64,000 nucleotides of DNA, taken from Litorimonas haliclonae (GTDB lineage: Bacteria; Pseudomonadota; Alphaproteobacteria; Caulobacterales; Maricaulaceae). Position numbers and translations under genes: made by a program. Positions 35,347 to 43,519 of the stretch are shown piece after piece. The notes under the pieces were generated by a model. That model was given only the letters and a program-made list of their open reading frames with translations. It searched no databases and was not told the origin of the DNA. Numbering within the stretch: the stretch's first letter is position 1; every line of letters starts with the position of its first letter. Location: assembly GCF_965138505.1 (NCBI RefSeq), contig NZ_CBCSCO010000002.1:1-64000 (forward strand), written 5' to 3'.

Positions 35347-36150
35347 ATGAAAGTGGGTCTTGTTCAGCTTTGCTCCGGAATAACGGTTAGCGAAAATATT
35401 GCGGAAACGTCACGGCTGATCCGCGCTGCGGCGGCTGATGGGGCGGCGCTCGTTGCGACGCCGGAAATGACCCATTTGGTTCAAAAACATAAAGAAGACT
35501 TGCTCTCTAAAATATCCCCACAGGATAAAGAGCCTGCGGTAAGAGCTTTTGCCGATTTAGCCAAAGAGCTGGAAATTGACCTCTTGATTGGGTCTATGGC
35601 CCTAAAAGAAGGGGAGAAGATTGCCAATCGCGCTTTCCACTTCACTCCGGACGGGGTCATCAAAGCATGCTACGATAAAATCCATCTTTTTGATGCTCAG
35701 GTGTCTGACACAGAGAGCTATCGTGAGTCTTCGACCTACACGGCGGGCGAAGGCCCGGTCATGACAGCAGTCGGGCAGACGAAAATCGGTCTGTCCATCT
35801 GCTATGATTTGCGCTTTCCGGCGCTCTATCGCTATTACGCGCAAGAAGGGGCTGAAATTGTTACGATTCCGGCGGCCTTCACGGTGCCGACCGGGCGCGC
35901 GCATTGGGATATACTCTTGCGGGCGCGGGCGATCGAATCGGGCAGTTATGTTCTTGCTGCCGCGCAAGGCGGCGCGCATGAGGACGGGCGTCGGACTTGG
36001 GGCCGTTCCAAAGTGATCGATCCTTGGGGAGAGATAGTTGCCGAGCTCGACCATGACCGCCCGGGTCACGTGGTAGCCGAAATTGATTTATCCCAGGTGA
36101 GTAAAGCGCGAAAACGCATCCCGGCCTGGGCGGATACGCGGCCTTTCTAA
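35347..36150 (+). CDS. carbon-nitrogen hydrolase (Nit1-like nitrilase family)
   Basis: A 267-residue nitrilase-superfamily amidase with the Glu-Lys-Cys triad: E in TPEMTHLV, K in YDKIHLFDA and C in SICYDLRFP. The RFPALYRYYAQEGAEI segment and the HWDILLRARAIE block are like Nit1 proteins that hydrolyse deaminated glutathione (a repair role). The place behind grxC fits glutathione chemistry but does not prove it. Confidence 0.87.
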   Translation: MKVGLVQLCSGITVSENIAETSRLIRAAAADGAALVATPEMTHLVQKHKEDLLSKISPQDKEPAVRAFADLAKELEIDLLIGSMALKEGEKIANRAFHFTPDGVIKACYDKIHLFDAQVSDTESYRESSTYTAGEGPVMTAVGQTKIGLSICYDLRFPALYRYYAQEGAEIVTIPAAFTVPTGRAHWDILLRARAIESGSYVLAAAQGGAHEDGRRTWGRSKVIDPWGEIVAELDHDRPGHVVAEIDLSQVSKARKRIPAWADTRPF

Positions 36151-36204
36151 GCCCTTCTTCCGATAAACCTTGGAAAGCCGCCCCGGCGAACTTAAATTAG
36201 ATAT

Positions 36205-36669
36205 ATGATCCGTTATGACCTTATATGCAAAAACGAACACGTCTTTGAGGCGTGGTTTTCCAATTCGTCTGATTATGACCGGCAGGAAAAAGACGGCTTA
36301 CTATGCTGCGCGGTCTGCGCAACGTCCCAGGTGAAAAAAGCGATTATGGCGCCGAATGTGTCGACGTCGCGGAAGAAAGAGCAAAGACGAGAGACGAAGC
36401 AGAAGGCTCTGTCCGTCATGAGCGCGGAAGCCAAGAAAGTGGCTGAGGCCGTCAAAGCGGAAATTCGCAAGAACTGTGAAAATGTCGGCGATAAGTTCGC
36501 GGACGAAGCACGGGCCATGCATTACGGGGAAAAAGAAAGCCGCGGCATATACGGAAAAGCCTCGCCGCGCGAAGCCTCAGAACTCGCCGAAGAAGGGGTC
36601 GGTATTGCGCCTCTTCCCGAGGCTTGCGTGCCGCAAGAGGGCAAGACCAATGATAAAAAGCTACACTAA
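36205..36669 (+). CDS. DUF1178 family protein
   Basis: A 154-residue member of the alphaproteobacterial DUF1178 family. The N-terminus MIRYDLICKNEHVFEAWFSN with the following LLCCAVCATSQVKKAI gives cysteines that look like a rubredoxin-type zinc ribbon. The middle is Lys/Glu/Ala-rich, and FADEARAMHYGEKESRGIYG is the conserved C-terminal block. Its biochemical function is unknown. The stop overlaps the stop of the convergent ParB-like gene. Confidence 0.87.
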   Translation: MIRYDLICKNEHVFEAWFSNSSDYDRQEKDGLLCCAVCATSQVKKAIMAPNVSTSRKKEQRRETKQKALSVMSAEAKKVAEAVKAEIRKNCENVGDKFADEARAMHYGEKESRGIYGKASPREASELAEEGVGIAPLPEACVPQEGKTNDKKLH

Positions 36670-37388
36670 GCGGCCTCTCTGGGGGAAATGTGAGCGTAGT
36701 CCGTGTAGCTGTTTTCAAGGAAATGATTTTGGGAAATCGGCAAGACGAGTATATCCGCCTCCAGTTCTTCTGTCCATTTTTCTTCGACGCGGATGCTATT
36801 CTCTCTGATAGTCTCCAAGATGACCCGGGGTTTCGCAAACGGGCCAAGTTCTACTAAGAGTTCTTCTTGCGCCTTAGTGTCCGGCAGAGCCGTAAAGGCA
36901 AGAGCTTGATCGAACGAAATTGTCCCAGAGAAGAAAGCTTGGCGCATCTTATCTGACAACCTAGAGAGGCTAATTATTTCAACTATCGAGCGGCGGTCAA
37001 GATAAAGGCGGCCTGCAATCTCCTCTATTGCAACACCCTTATCCTTCAGGGTCATGACGGCTTGATACAGCTCACGACCGGACAGCACTGAGGCGGTATG
37101 AAAGTCCATCTCTTTCGCTTCTTCTGTCAGAATGTAAGGAATATTTACAAGACTGCGGGGGAGATTTCCCGAAAAGGCCAGACGTTTAATCGCGGCAAAA
37201 CGCTTTTTACCCTCTATGATGACGAGGCGGTTGTTTGCAGCCGAGACAATGAGAGGCGATATGAGCCCGAATTCCAAAATGGAGCGTTCAAGCGTTTTTA
37301 CGTCGTTCAAGGTCTGACCGCATAAAATCGGGGCCTGAAGGGATTTAAAAGCGCTAATAGGGGCCGTTTTTATTTTTCTGTGTTCCAT
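36666..37388 (-). CDS. orphan ParB/RepB-like DNA-binding protein
   Basis: A 240-residue protein with a ParB-type N-terminal domain (about 20-105), including EGKKRFAAIKRL at 60-71 as the counterpart of the ParB GERR box, followed by a helix-turn-helix region (about 110-150: GVAIEEIAGRLYLDRRSIVEIISL). No parA or other partition gene is adjacent, so it is not a standard ParAB pair. It may instead regulate transcription or be a relic of a plasmid-type RepB. The upstream gap is AT-rich, with a DnaA-like box and a 16-bp palindrome. Expression unit: single gene. Confidence 0.7.
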   Translation of the reverse strand: MEHRKIKTAPISAFKSLQAPILCGQTLNDVKTLERSILEFGLISPLIVSAANNRLVIIEGKKRFAAIKRLAFSGNLPRSLVNIPYILTEEAKEMDFHTASVLSGRELYQAVMTLKDKGVAIEEIAGRLYLDRRSIVEIISLSRLSDKMRQAFFSGTISFDQALAFTALPDTKAQEELLVELGPFAKPRVILETIRENSIRVEEKWTEELEADILVLPISQNHFLENSYTDYAHISPREAA

Positions 37389-37408
37389 AACCTCGTCCTT
37401 TCACAGAC

Positions 37409-37417
37409 TTATACACA
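37409..37417. promoter_or_regulatory. DnaA-box-like sequence
   Basis: TTATACACA matches the TTATNCACA DnaA box. It is in the upstream gap of the ParB-like gene. One exact site alone is weak evidence for an origin; two near-matches (TTACCCACA at 37585 and TTATCCCCA at 37604) lie in ubiG. Confidence 0.35.
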
Positions 37418-37467
37418 GGATAATGCTTACCAGAGTCATTCGGTTCCATTAACTATGTGTCAAGATG

Positions 37468-37483
37468 GTTAACGCGCGTTAAC
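37468..37483. repeat. 16-bp perfect palindrome upstream of the ParB-like gene
   Basis: GTTAACGCGCGTTAAC reads the same on both strands and lies about 80 bp from the ParB-like start. It may be an operator for that protein or another dimeric regulator. It differs from the usual parS consensus. Confidence 0.5.
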
Positions 37484-37560
37484 CTATTAGGTTGTTATAA
37501 TCATTAAGAAAAATGACTTAATTGCGACGTTGAAAGTTTGCGCTTAATTAAGCGAATTAG

Positions 37561-37575
37561 TTAATAGAACATTAA
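37561..37575. promoter_or_regulatory. CtrA-like box (TTAA-N7-TTAA)
   Basis: TTAA (37561-37564), seven bases, then TTAA (37572-37575) matches the full CtrA consensus spacing. It overlaps the last codons of ubiG, within AT-rich DNA where chance matches are frequent. Confidence 0.3.
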
Positions 37576-38342
37576 TTAAGAAATTTACCCACAGTCACAT
37601 AATTTATCCCCAGATCGTCCGTAAATTTCCAATTATTGGAGAGAGGATTTAAGGACATTCCGATGGAGGGCTCCGGCGTCAGCCCGGCGTCTTTGAGATA
37701 TCGCTGCATTTCACGGGGTTTGACCAGCTTTTCATATTGATGCGTTCCGCGTGGAAGCCAGCGCAAAATATACTCTGCGCCGACAATAGCAAAGGCAAAG
37801 GCTTTGAAGCTACGGTTGATCGTCGAGGTAATCATCAGACCGCCGGGCCGCACCATTTTCGCGCAATCGGCGATGAAATCACCGGGGCTGACGACATGTT
37901 CTATCACTTCCATATTCAGAACGCCGTCAAAAGGCTTTTCGCCGCTCTCAATAAGCTGCTCGACCGTGCCGTGAATATAATTGACATCTACGCCGACCTG
38001 TTCGGCATGGGTCTTGGCCGTTTTCAGGGTCTTCTCCAGCGCGTCCACGCCTGTGACGTCCGCGCCCATCCGCACCATGGGTTCACAAAGAAGTCCGCCG
38101 CCGCACCCAATATCGAGAAGACGCAGCCCCTTAAGCGGCTCTGCCGCCTCCGGATCGCGGTGAAAATGATCGCAAAGCGTATCGCGAATAAACCCAAGCC
38201 GCGCTCCGTTCATGATATGGAGCGGTTTGAACGGGCCGTTTGGGTCCCACCAATCCGCCGCCATGCGCGAGAAACTGTCCATCTCCATCGGATCAACAGA
38301 GACAGAAGAGAGATGTTCGGGAGCTTTTTCGGAATAGGCCAT
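37572..38342 (-). CDS. ubiG: bifunctional 3-demethylubiquinol O-methyltransferase / 2-polyprenyl-6-hydroxyphenol methylase
   Basis: Performs the two O-methylations of ubiquinone synthesis. I start at the ATG at 38342, giving 256 residues as usual; the longer frame begins with TTG 23 codons upstream. The SAM motif LLDIGCGGGLLCEP, the N-terminal MDSFSRMAADWWDPNGPFKPLH block and STINRSFKAFAFAIVGAEY are all typical of UbiG. It lies upstream of the ParB-like gene on the same strand, near lysC as in related genomes. Confidence 0.94.
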   Translation of the reverse strand: MAYSEKAPEHLSSVSVDPMEMDSFSRMAADWWDPNGPFKPLHIMNGARLGFIRDTLCDHFHRDPEAAEPLKGLRLLDIGCGGGLLCEPMVRMGADVTGVDALEKTLKTAKTHAEQVGVDVNYIHGTVEQLIESGEKPFDGVLNMEVIEHVVSPGDFIADCAKMVRPGGLMITSTINRSFKAFAFAIVGAEYILRWLPRGTHQYEKLVKPREMQRYLKDAGLTPEPSIGMSLNPLSNNWKFTDDLGINYVTVGKFLN

Positions 38343-38489
38343 ATGGTGGCTACGTTTAAGGCCAAAATAGGTTTGGGGGAAGAGCCGTTCTGACGCAGAC
38401 GGCTTTCGCAAAATAAAACCCCGGGACCTTCATTTTCGCTCTTTAATTTTGGGTCTCTCGTTATATGAACGACGGAAAGGGGATGTTTT

Positions 38490-39941
38490 ATGAAAATTTG
38501 GACTTCATTTACTGCGGCTATCTTGCTCGGCGCCTGCTCTGCGGAGGCGCCGCTGCGGGATTCCAAAGCTTCGGACGCTAAAATATCAGAGGTCGCGGCC
38601 AAACCTCTGGCCGAATATGAAGGTCTTTACGAATATGAGAATGACACCACACTGATTATCGTTGCCGGGCCGGAACGCGAATTACTTTACGCCGATATAA
38701 ACGGAGCGCGCTATCCGCTCAGACCTGAGAGCAAGGATGTTTTCCTGAATACAGGGGACATACCCGTTGAATTTGTACGGGACACAAAGGGTCAGATCAT
38801 AGGCTATAGGGAAGGCCCCTCCGCCGAAGCGGACCCGAAAATATTCAAATTAATTGACGCAGAGGGAAAACTTCCCGCGACTATCTGGACGGTCCGTCCT
38901 GAAGAACAAACTGGCTCTTATCAATATCAGGCCCCGACGGAGGAGGAAAACGGTTTGTCTGTAAGAGCTCTTGAAGAGGGCTCTGAGTTACGGGTCAATC
39001 TCTCTGATCTGACGGAGGCTATTTACGCCGGACAATACCCCAATACGCATAGCGTGCTCCTCTATGACAAAGGGGATTTGGTCTTCGAAGAATATTTTTA
39101 TGAACATCATCAGGACAAGCCCCACCAACTTCGCTCGGCCACAAAAACCTTAAAAGCCCTACTGATCGGCATTGCGATTGATAAAGGCTATATCCCGTCC
39201 GCAGAGACGCCCATCCTGACTTATTTTGACGACTATGATTTGGAAAATATGGATCCTCGAAAACAGGCGATTACTGTTGGGGATCTTTTGTCCATGTCCT
39301 CCGGTCTCGACTGTAATGACTGGGACGGCGACAGTCCCGGAAATGAAAGTAAAATGATCTATTCCGAGGACTGGGTGAAATTTGGCCTTGATCTGCCGAT
39401 GCAAAATGAACCGGGAAAGGTCGGATATTACTGCTCCGCCAATTCGGCTATTCTGGGCCGTCTGGTCGAAAAAGCATCCAATCAGCCTTTGCGTGACTTT
39501 GCGGATGAAAACTTATTCCAACCGCTCGGCTTTGGGGCATATGAATGGGACTTTCGCCCGGATCGATCCAACATTAACAATTATACGCAAGCCTGGCTCC
39601 GCTCTCGTGACTTTTTGAAAATAGGGGTCCTTATCGCTCAGAACGGCGAATGGAAGGGGCAGCAAATTGTTTCTTCAGAGTGGGTTAAGGCTCTTGAGGC
39701 AGAACAATCCCGCATTGGCGATACGCCTTATGGCTATCTATTCTGGAAAAGATATGTGAATTTTGACGGCCAGGAAATTCAAACGCCGCAGCTTAGCGGC
39801 AATGGCGGACAGAAAGTTGTCTTGCTGAATGAGGGGGAAACAATTCTCGTCCTGACAGCCGGAAATTATAATCAGTCATCAGAGACAAACGACATTCTAA
39901 TCAATTATATTTTTCCGGCGATAGATCTGAAACGGGAATAG
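38490..39941 (+). CDS. beta-lactamase-fold serine hydrolase, lipoprotein
   Basis: A 483-residue protein with a lipobox LGAC (Cys 16) and a C-terminal serine hydrolase of the class C beta-lactamase/esterase family. The SxxK motif is SATK at 216-219; the second motif reads YCSAN, a variant of YxN; the third block is SGNGGQ. Residues about 30-170 form an extra N-terminal domain. Such proteins are usually esterases or peptidases, not necessarily antibiotic-hydrolysing. It stands alone between ubiG (divergent) and the M50 gene (convergent). Confidence 0.82.
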   Translation: MKIWTSFTAAILLGACSAEAPLRDSKASDAKISEVAAKPLAEYEGLYEYENDTTLIIVAGPERELLYADINGARYPLRPESKDVFLNTGDIPVEFVRDTKGQIIGYREGPSAEADPKIFKLIDAEGKLPATIWTVRPEEQTGSYQYQAPTEEENGLSVRALEEGSELRVNLSDLTEAIYAGQYPNTHSVLLYDKGDLVFEEYFYEHHQDKPHQLRSATKTLKALLIGIAIDKGYIPSAETPILTYFDDYDLENMDPRKQAITVGDLLSMSSGLDCNDWDGDSPGNESKMIYSEDWVKFGLDLPMQNEPGKVGYYCSANSAILGRLVEKASNQPLRDFADENLFQPLGFGAYEWDFRPDRSNINNYTQAWLRSRDFLKIGVLIAQNGEWKGQQIVSSEWVKALEAEQSRIGDTPYGYLFWKRYVNFDGQEIQTPQLSGNGGQKVVLLNEGETILVLTAGNYNQSSETNDILINYIFPAIDLKRE

Positions 39942-39967
39942 TTAAACTCATAAATAACCGCTTGCGT

Positions 39968-40642
39968 TCAACTTCTGTCCGGCGGCCCCGGCGAGCGGAT
40001 GAGGAATTTGAGGTTAACCGCGGCGAATATCAGGGCAAGACAAAGCCACAAAACCATCCAAACATCCGCCGGAAACAGACCGATTTCCATCTCGAATGCC
40101 TGCAAGTCAGAGGACGGGCCATGGGCTGTGTCTTGTAGAATGTAAAGAAGGCTGAGTACGCCCATCACAAACAAGCAGTCCCGTCCATAGCGCGTTTTGA
40201 ACCCGACGAAATACAATAAAGAAGCGAAGAGCCCCAAAATTATAAATGTGAAAATGGAATTGAACCAGACGATACCCGTCACGGCCATTATCGCAATAAT
40301 CGCTCCCAATGTGGGTTTGATCCATTTGGGTCTAGCGGCGCCAATAAAGACCAGCATATTTCCAAAAAAGACGCTCCCGAGATATCCTCCCAAGATGATT
40401 AGACCGGGGGAGCCGCCCCGCGTCACGGTCAATCCGCCGCTATCCGGATTGATCCGTATATACTCGACCGAGCCGCCGCTGATTAAAGCGCCGAAAGCGT
40501 GTCCAAATTCATGAAGAAAGGTGACGAATAATCGCACTGGATAGAGAAGACGCCACCCCCACACTCCACCAAAATATAATAGCCCGAAATAAAGGCCACA
40601 AATCAAAGCAAGTCGTAAAAGAAGAGCTTTTCGAGATATCAA
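39968..40642 (-). CDS. M50-family membrane metallopeptidase
   Basis: A 224-residue, multi-pass membrane protein with the zinc-binding HEFGH motif near residue 44, in the TFLHEFGHAFGALISGGSVE block typical of the M50B group. Five or six hydrophobic segments follow. There is no PDZ domain, unlike RseP, and nothing nearby points to a substrate. It converges on the beta-lactamase-fold gene with a 26-nt gap and is divergent from lysC. Confidence 0.8.
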   Translation of the reverse strand: MISRKALLLRLALICGLYFGLLYFGGVWGWRLLYPVRLFVTFLHEFGHAFGALISGGSVEYIRINPDSGGLTVTRGGSPGLIILGGYLGSVFFGNMLVFIGAARPKWIKPTLGAIIAIMAVTGIVWFNSIFTFIILGLFASLLYFVGFKTRYGRDCLFVMGVLSLLYILQDTAHGPSSDLQAFEMEIGLFPADVWMVLWLCLALIFAAVNLKFLIRSPGPPDRS

Positions 40643-40839
40643 TTTTTAGCCTTTCAACGCTTATTCCCGCTGGTTTCAGTCAGTTTAGCCGTTTTTGTCC
40701 CAGTGGATTAGAAAAACTTGCCGGAATCAGCAGAAAACAACCCTCAATGCGGAAGAATATAGCTGATTGGAGTTGAAAAATTAGCGTATCCGCGCCACAA
40801 GCTCGCTGATTTATAACAAGGTTTAACGCGAAATATCCA

Positions 40840-42126
40840 ATGGCCCGTATTGTCATGAAATTCGGCGGCACGTCTGTCGCTAATCTGGAACGAATCCGCC
40901 ATGTTGCCTCTCTCGTCGAGGAAGAGGCTAAGGGCGGAAATGAAGTGGCTGTGGTCGTTTCGGCCATGAGCGGAGAAACCAACCGTTTGGTCGCTCTGGT
41001 CGATGAACTGGACGCCGATGCCGGCCCAGACGGGAAGAAATGGGGCGACGCGATTGAGGATGAATATGACTCGATTGTCGCTAGCGGAGAGCAAGTCACC
41101 TCCGGGCTTCTGGCGATTGCCTTACGCCGGCGTGGGCTTCGCGCGCGGAGCTGGCTCGGATGGCAAATCCCCCTTAGAACCGACATGGCCCATTCTATGG
41201 CGCGGATTGCTGAAATTGAAAGTTCCGCCATTGGCCCGTCTCTGGCGGACGGCAATATTGCTGTGGTCGCAGGATTCCAAGGTGTGAATGAGCAAAGACG
41301 AATCTCGACATTAGGGCGCGGCGGGTCCGATACGTCCGCAGTGGCTTTGGCGGTCGCGTTGAAAGCAGATCGATGCGATATTTATACTGATGTGGACGGT
41401 ATCTATACGACCGACCCCCGAATTGCCAAGGACGCCCGGCGTCTCAACCAAATTGCTTTTGAAGAAATGCTTGAATTGGCCAGTCTCGGCGCGAAAGTTT
41501 TACAGACGCGATCTGTCGAATTGGCTATGAATTATAATCTTCCGATCCGTGTGCTGACCAGTATGGCAGCAGATGGTGAAGAGAACCCCGGAACCCTAGT
41601 CTGTCATGAGGACGAAACCATGGAAGAACGTGTCGTAAGCGGCGTCGCCTATTCACGCGACGAAGCGCAAATAACTTTGCTGCGCCTGAAAGATCAACCC
41701 GGCATGGTGGCCAAGGTCTGTAAGGCAATGGCCGAAGCCAATGTTATCGTGGACATGATTGTTCAGGGTATCTCCAAAAGTGACCGTGCGGCCAACCTGA
41801 CATATACTGTCGGAAAGCGGGATCTTGAAAAAGCCCTCGCCGCTCTCGAAAAATCGAAGGAGGACATAGGCTTTGAGGGGGTAAAATCGGACTCAGATGT
41901 GACGAAGGTTTCTGTTGTCGGCATTGGGATGCGGTCGCATACAGGCGTGGCGCAAACAATGTTTGAAGCTTTAGCGAAGCGCAATATCAACGTGAAAGTT
42001 ATCGCCACGTCCGAGATCAAGATTTCTGTTCTCATCGACGCCGAATATACAGAGCTCGCTGTCCGGGCCCTGCATAGCGCATTTGAACTGGATCAGGCGG
42101 CAAAGCTGAAAGTCAGCGCGCCTTAA
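40840..42126 (+). CDS. lysC: aspartate kinase
   Basis: Phosphorylates aspartate, the first step to lysine, threonine and methionine. The 428 residues contain the kinase motifs KFGGTSVANLERI at the N-terminus, LGRGGSDTSAVALA, and the DVDGIYTTDPRI block. Two ACT domains follow (about 270-410), the usual site of feedback inhibition by lysine/threonine. The stop overlaps the stop of the convergent ridA gene by 4 nt. Confidence 0.95.
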   Translation: MARIVMKFGGTSVANLERIRHVASLVEEEAKGGNEVAVVVSAMSGETNRLVALVDELDADAGPDGKKWGDAIEDEYDSIVASGEQVTSGLLAIALRRRGLRARSWLGWQIPLRTDMAHSMARIAEIESSAIGPSLADGNIAVVAGFQGVNEQRRISTLGRGGSDTSAVALAVALKADRCDIYTDVDGIYTTDPRIAKDARRLNQIAFEEMLELASLGAKVLQTRSVELAMNYNLPIRVLTSMAADGEENPGTLVCHEDETMEERVVSGVAYSRDEAQITLLRLKDQPGMVAKVCKAMAEANVIVDMIVQGISKSDRAANLTYTVGKRDLEKALAALEKSKEDIGFEGVKSDSDVTKVSVVGIGMRSHTGVAQTMFEALAKRNINVKVIATSEIKISVLIDAEYTELAVRALHSAFELDQAAKLKVSAP

Positions 42127-42608
42127 ACATCTATTTCTATAATCGCGTCGATTTCTACTGCCACATCTAGCGGCAGACTCGGCGCGCTGACGGCGAAACG
42201 GGCATGCCGCCCGGCGTCGCCGAAGACTTCCACCATTAGGTCAGAACAACCATTTATGACCTTTGGAATATCGGCTTCAGTGGCATTTGAAGTCGCTTGA
42301 ACGAAGCCGCCAAGTTTGACAATGCGTTTGACTCGGGAAAGATCGCCTCCGCACGCGGCTTTCATTTGAGCCATGAGGTTTAGGGCTGACAGGCGGGCCG
42401 CGTCCTGTCCTTTTTCTATTGTCAGGTCTTCGCCGAGACAGCCGCCAATCAAATTGTCCCCAATTTTCGAAATTTGTCCGGAGATAAAGACGAGATTGCC
42501 ACTGATAACGAAGGGCACGTAATTGGCCACGGGCGCGGCGGCCTCTGGTAGGCTGAGGCCCAAATCAGCAAGGGCGTCTTCCGGGGATAATTTTTCAGGT
42601 GATGTCAT
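42123..42608 (-). CDS. RidA family protein (YjgF/YER057c/UK114)
   Basis: A 161-residue RidA-superfamily protein. RidA hydrolyses reactive enamine/imine intermediates made by PLP enzymes such as IlvA. The block VFISGQISKIGDNLIGG and the C-terminal FAVSAPSLPLDVAVEIDAI are present, but the canonical catalytic Arg position (RxxV in RidA) reads HARFAVSAPSLP, so it may belong to another Rid subgroup. It converges on lysC. Confidence 0.85.
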   Translation of the reverse strand: MTSPEKLSPEDALADLGLSLPEAAAPVANYVPFVISGNLVFISGQISKIGDNLIGGCLGEDLTIEKGQDAARLSALNLMAQMKAACGGDLSRVKRIVKLGGFVQATSNATEADIPKVINGCSDLMVEVFGDAGRHARFAVSAPSLPLDVAVEIDAIIEIDV

Positions 42609-42649
42609 TGCAATTGTTCTCCTTGGTCGAACTCCGCTATAGAGGAGCT

Positions 42650-43261
42650 ATGACTGACTCGCAAAAGACTTTCCCCCTTCCGTCCAAAAAACCGGATCTA
42701 ATTGAATTTCTGAAAACGCGCCGATCTAATCTGGCAAAGGTAATGAGCGAACCGGGGCCAACGGAAACACAAATTGGAGAAATACTGAAAATTGCTGCGC
42801 GGGTCCCTGATCACCGAAAATTGGAGCCTTGGCGTTTCGTTGTGTTTCGAGGTGAGGCCCGTGCCCGCTTTGGCCGCCACATCGCCTCTGCCTTTATTCG
42901 CGACAATCCTGACATGCCGGAAGACCGGGCGATATTTGAGGGGGAAAGATTCTTACGCGCTCCCGTTGTTATCGCTGTGATTTCTTCTCCGGTAGAATGC
43001 CCGCGCGGCACGCCGCAATGGGAGCAAGAGCTTTCGGCCGGAGCCGTTTGTCTGAATATGTGCTTGGCCGCTCAGGCCCACGGATTTGGCGCGCAGTGGC
43101 TGACAGAATGGTATGGCTATGACGAAGCGGTCAATAAAGCATTGGGGCTAAACGGAGATGAACGGGTGGCGGGATATATTTATATCGGCACGCCGGAGCT
43201 GCCTGCCACGCCGCGAGACCGCCCAAATATGCGCGATAAAGTCACCCATTGGACGGACTGA
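42650..43261 (+). CDS. nitroreductase family protein
   Basis: A 203-residue FMN-dependent nitroreductase-fold oxidoreductase. I start at the ATG at 42650, after AGAGGAG, instead of an upstream in-frame start. The FMN-phosphate-binding block RRSNLAKVMSEPGPTETQI, VPDHRKLEPWRFVV and the GAVCLNMCLAAQAHGFGAQW segment are typical. The group reduces nitro compounds, quinones or flavins; the physiological substrate is unknown. It diverges from ridA with a 41-nt gap. Confidence 0.87.
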   Translation: MTDSQKTFPLPSKKPDLIEFLKTRRSNLAKVMSEPGPTETQIGEILKIAARVPDHRKLEPWRFVVFRGEARARFGRHIASAFIRDNPDMPEDRAIFEGERFLRAPVVIAVISSPVECPRGTPQWEQELSAGAVCLNMCLAAQAHGFGAQWLTEWYGYDEAVNKALGLNGDERVAGYIYIGTPELPATPRDRPNMRDKVTHWTD

Positions 43262-43332
43262 ATTCGGCCTATTTGAGAAGTTCACAGTAAATCACGTTTT
43301 TATGACGTGACAATTTTATGCTCCGGCCATAT

Positions 43333-43406
43333 AGAGGAGTCGGTGAAGACCTTCGGGTTTTCAACCTTCGCCTCTGACCACCATTGCGCCCCGTGTGGTC
43401 AGAGGC
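43333..43406 (+). ncRNA. candidate structured RNA: two adjacent hairpins upstream of the MBL-fold gene
   Basis: Hairpin A (43342-43366) has about ten pairs, with a bulged A and a UUCG tetraloop. Hairpin B (43370-43406) is a perfect 12-bp stem with a 13-nt loop. AGAGG at 43333-43337 could pair with CCTCT at 43371-43375, which is in hairpin B, so two folds compete. No U-tract follows, so it is not a simple terminator. It could be a leader element or small RNA. Confidence 0.35.
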
Positions 43407-43519
43407 ACATTCCCGCCCTCTTCCTAATCGCATGATCATTTCGCTTTTGATTTCATTGAAACATGCAGACTATGCGCAATGTCATGTGGCTTTTGATCCT
43501 GTTTAGCGTATGATGGGCT

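Noticed and set aside
37389..37612. Chromosomal replication origin
   Set aside because: AT-richness, one exact and two inexact DnaA-like boxes and a ParB-like gene are suggestive, but dnaA, hemE or parAB neighbours and a box cluster are missing, so I keep only the individual motifs.
38490..39941. Antibiotic-resistance beta-lactamase
   Set aside because: The fold and SxxK motif match, but the broad esterase/peptidase family, the variant YCS motif and the lipoprotein form do not support a resistance call.
40643..40839. Lysine riboswitch upstream of lysC
   Set aside because: The 197-nt gap lacks the conserved L-box helices and core; nothing structured is apparent.
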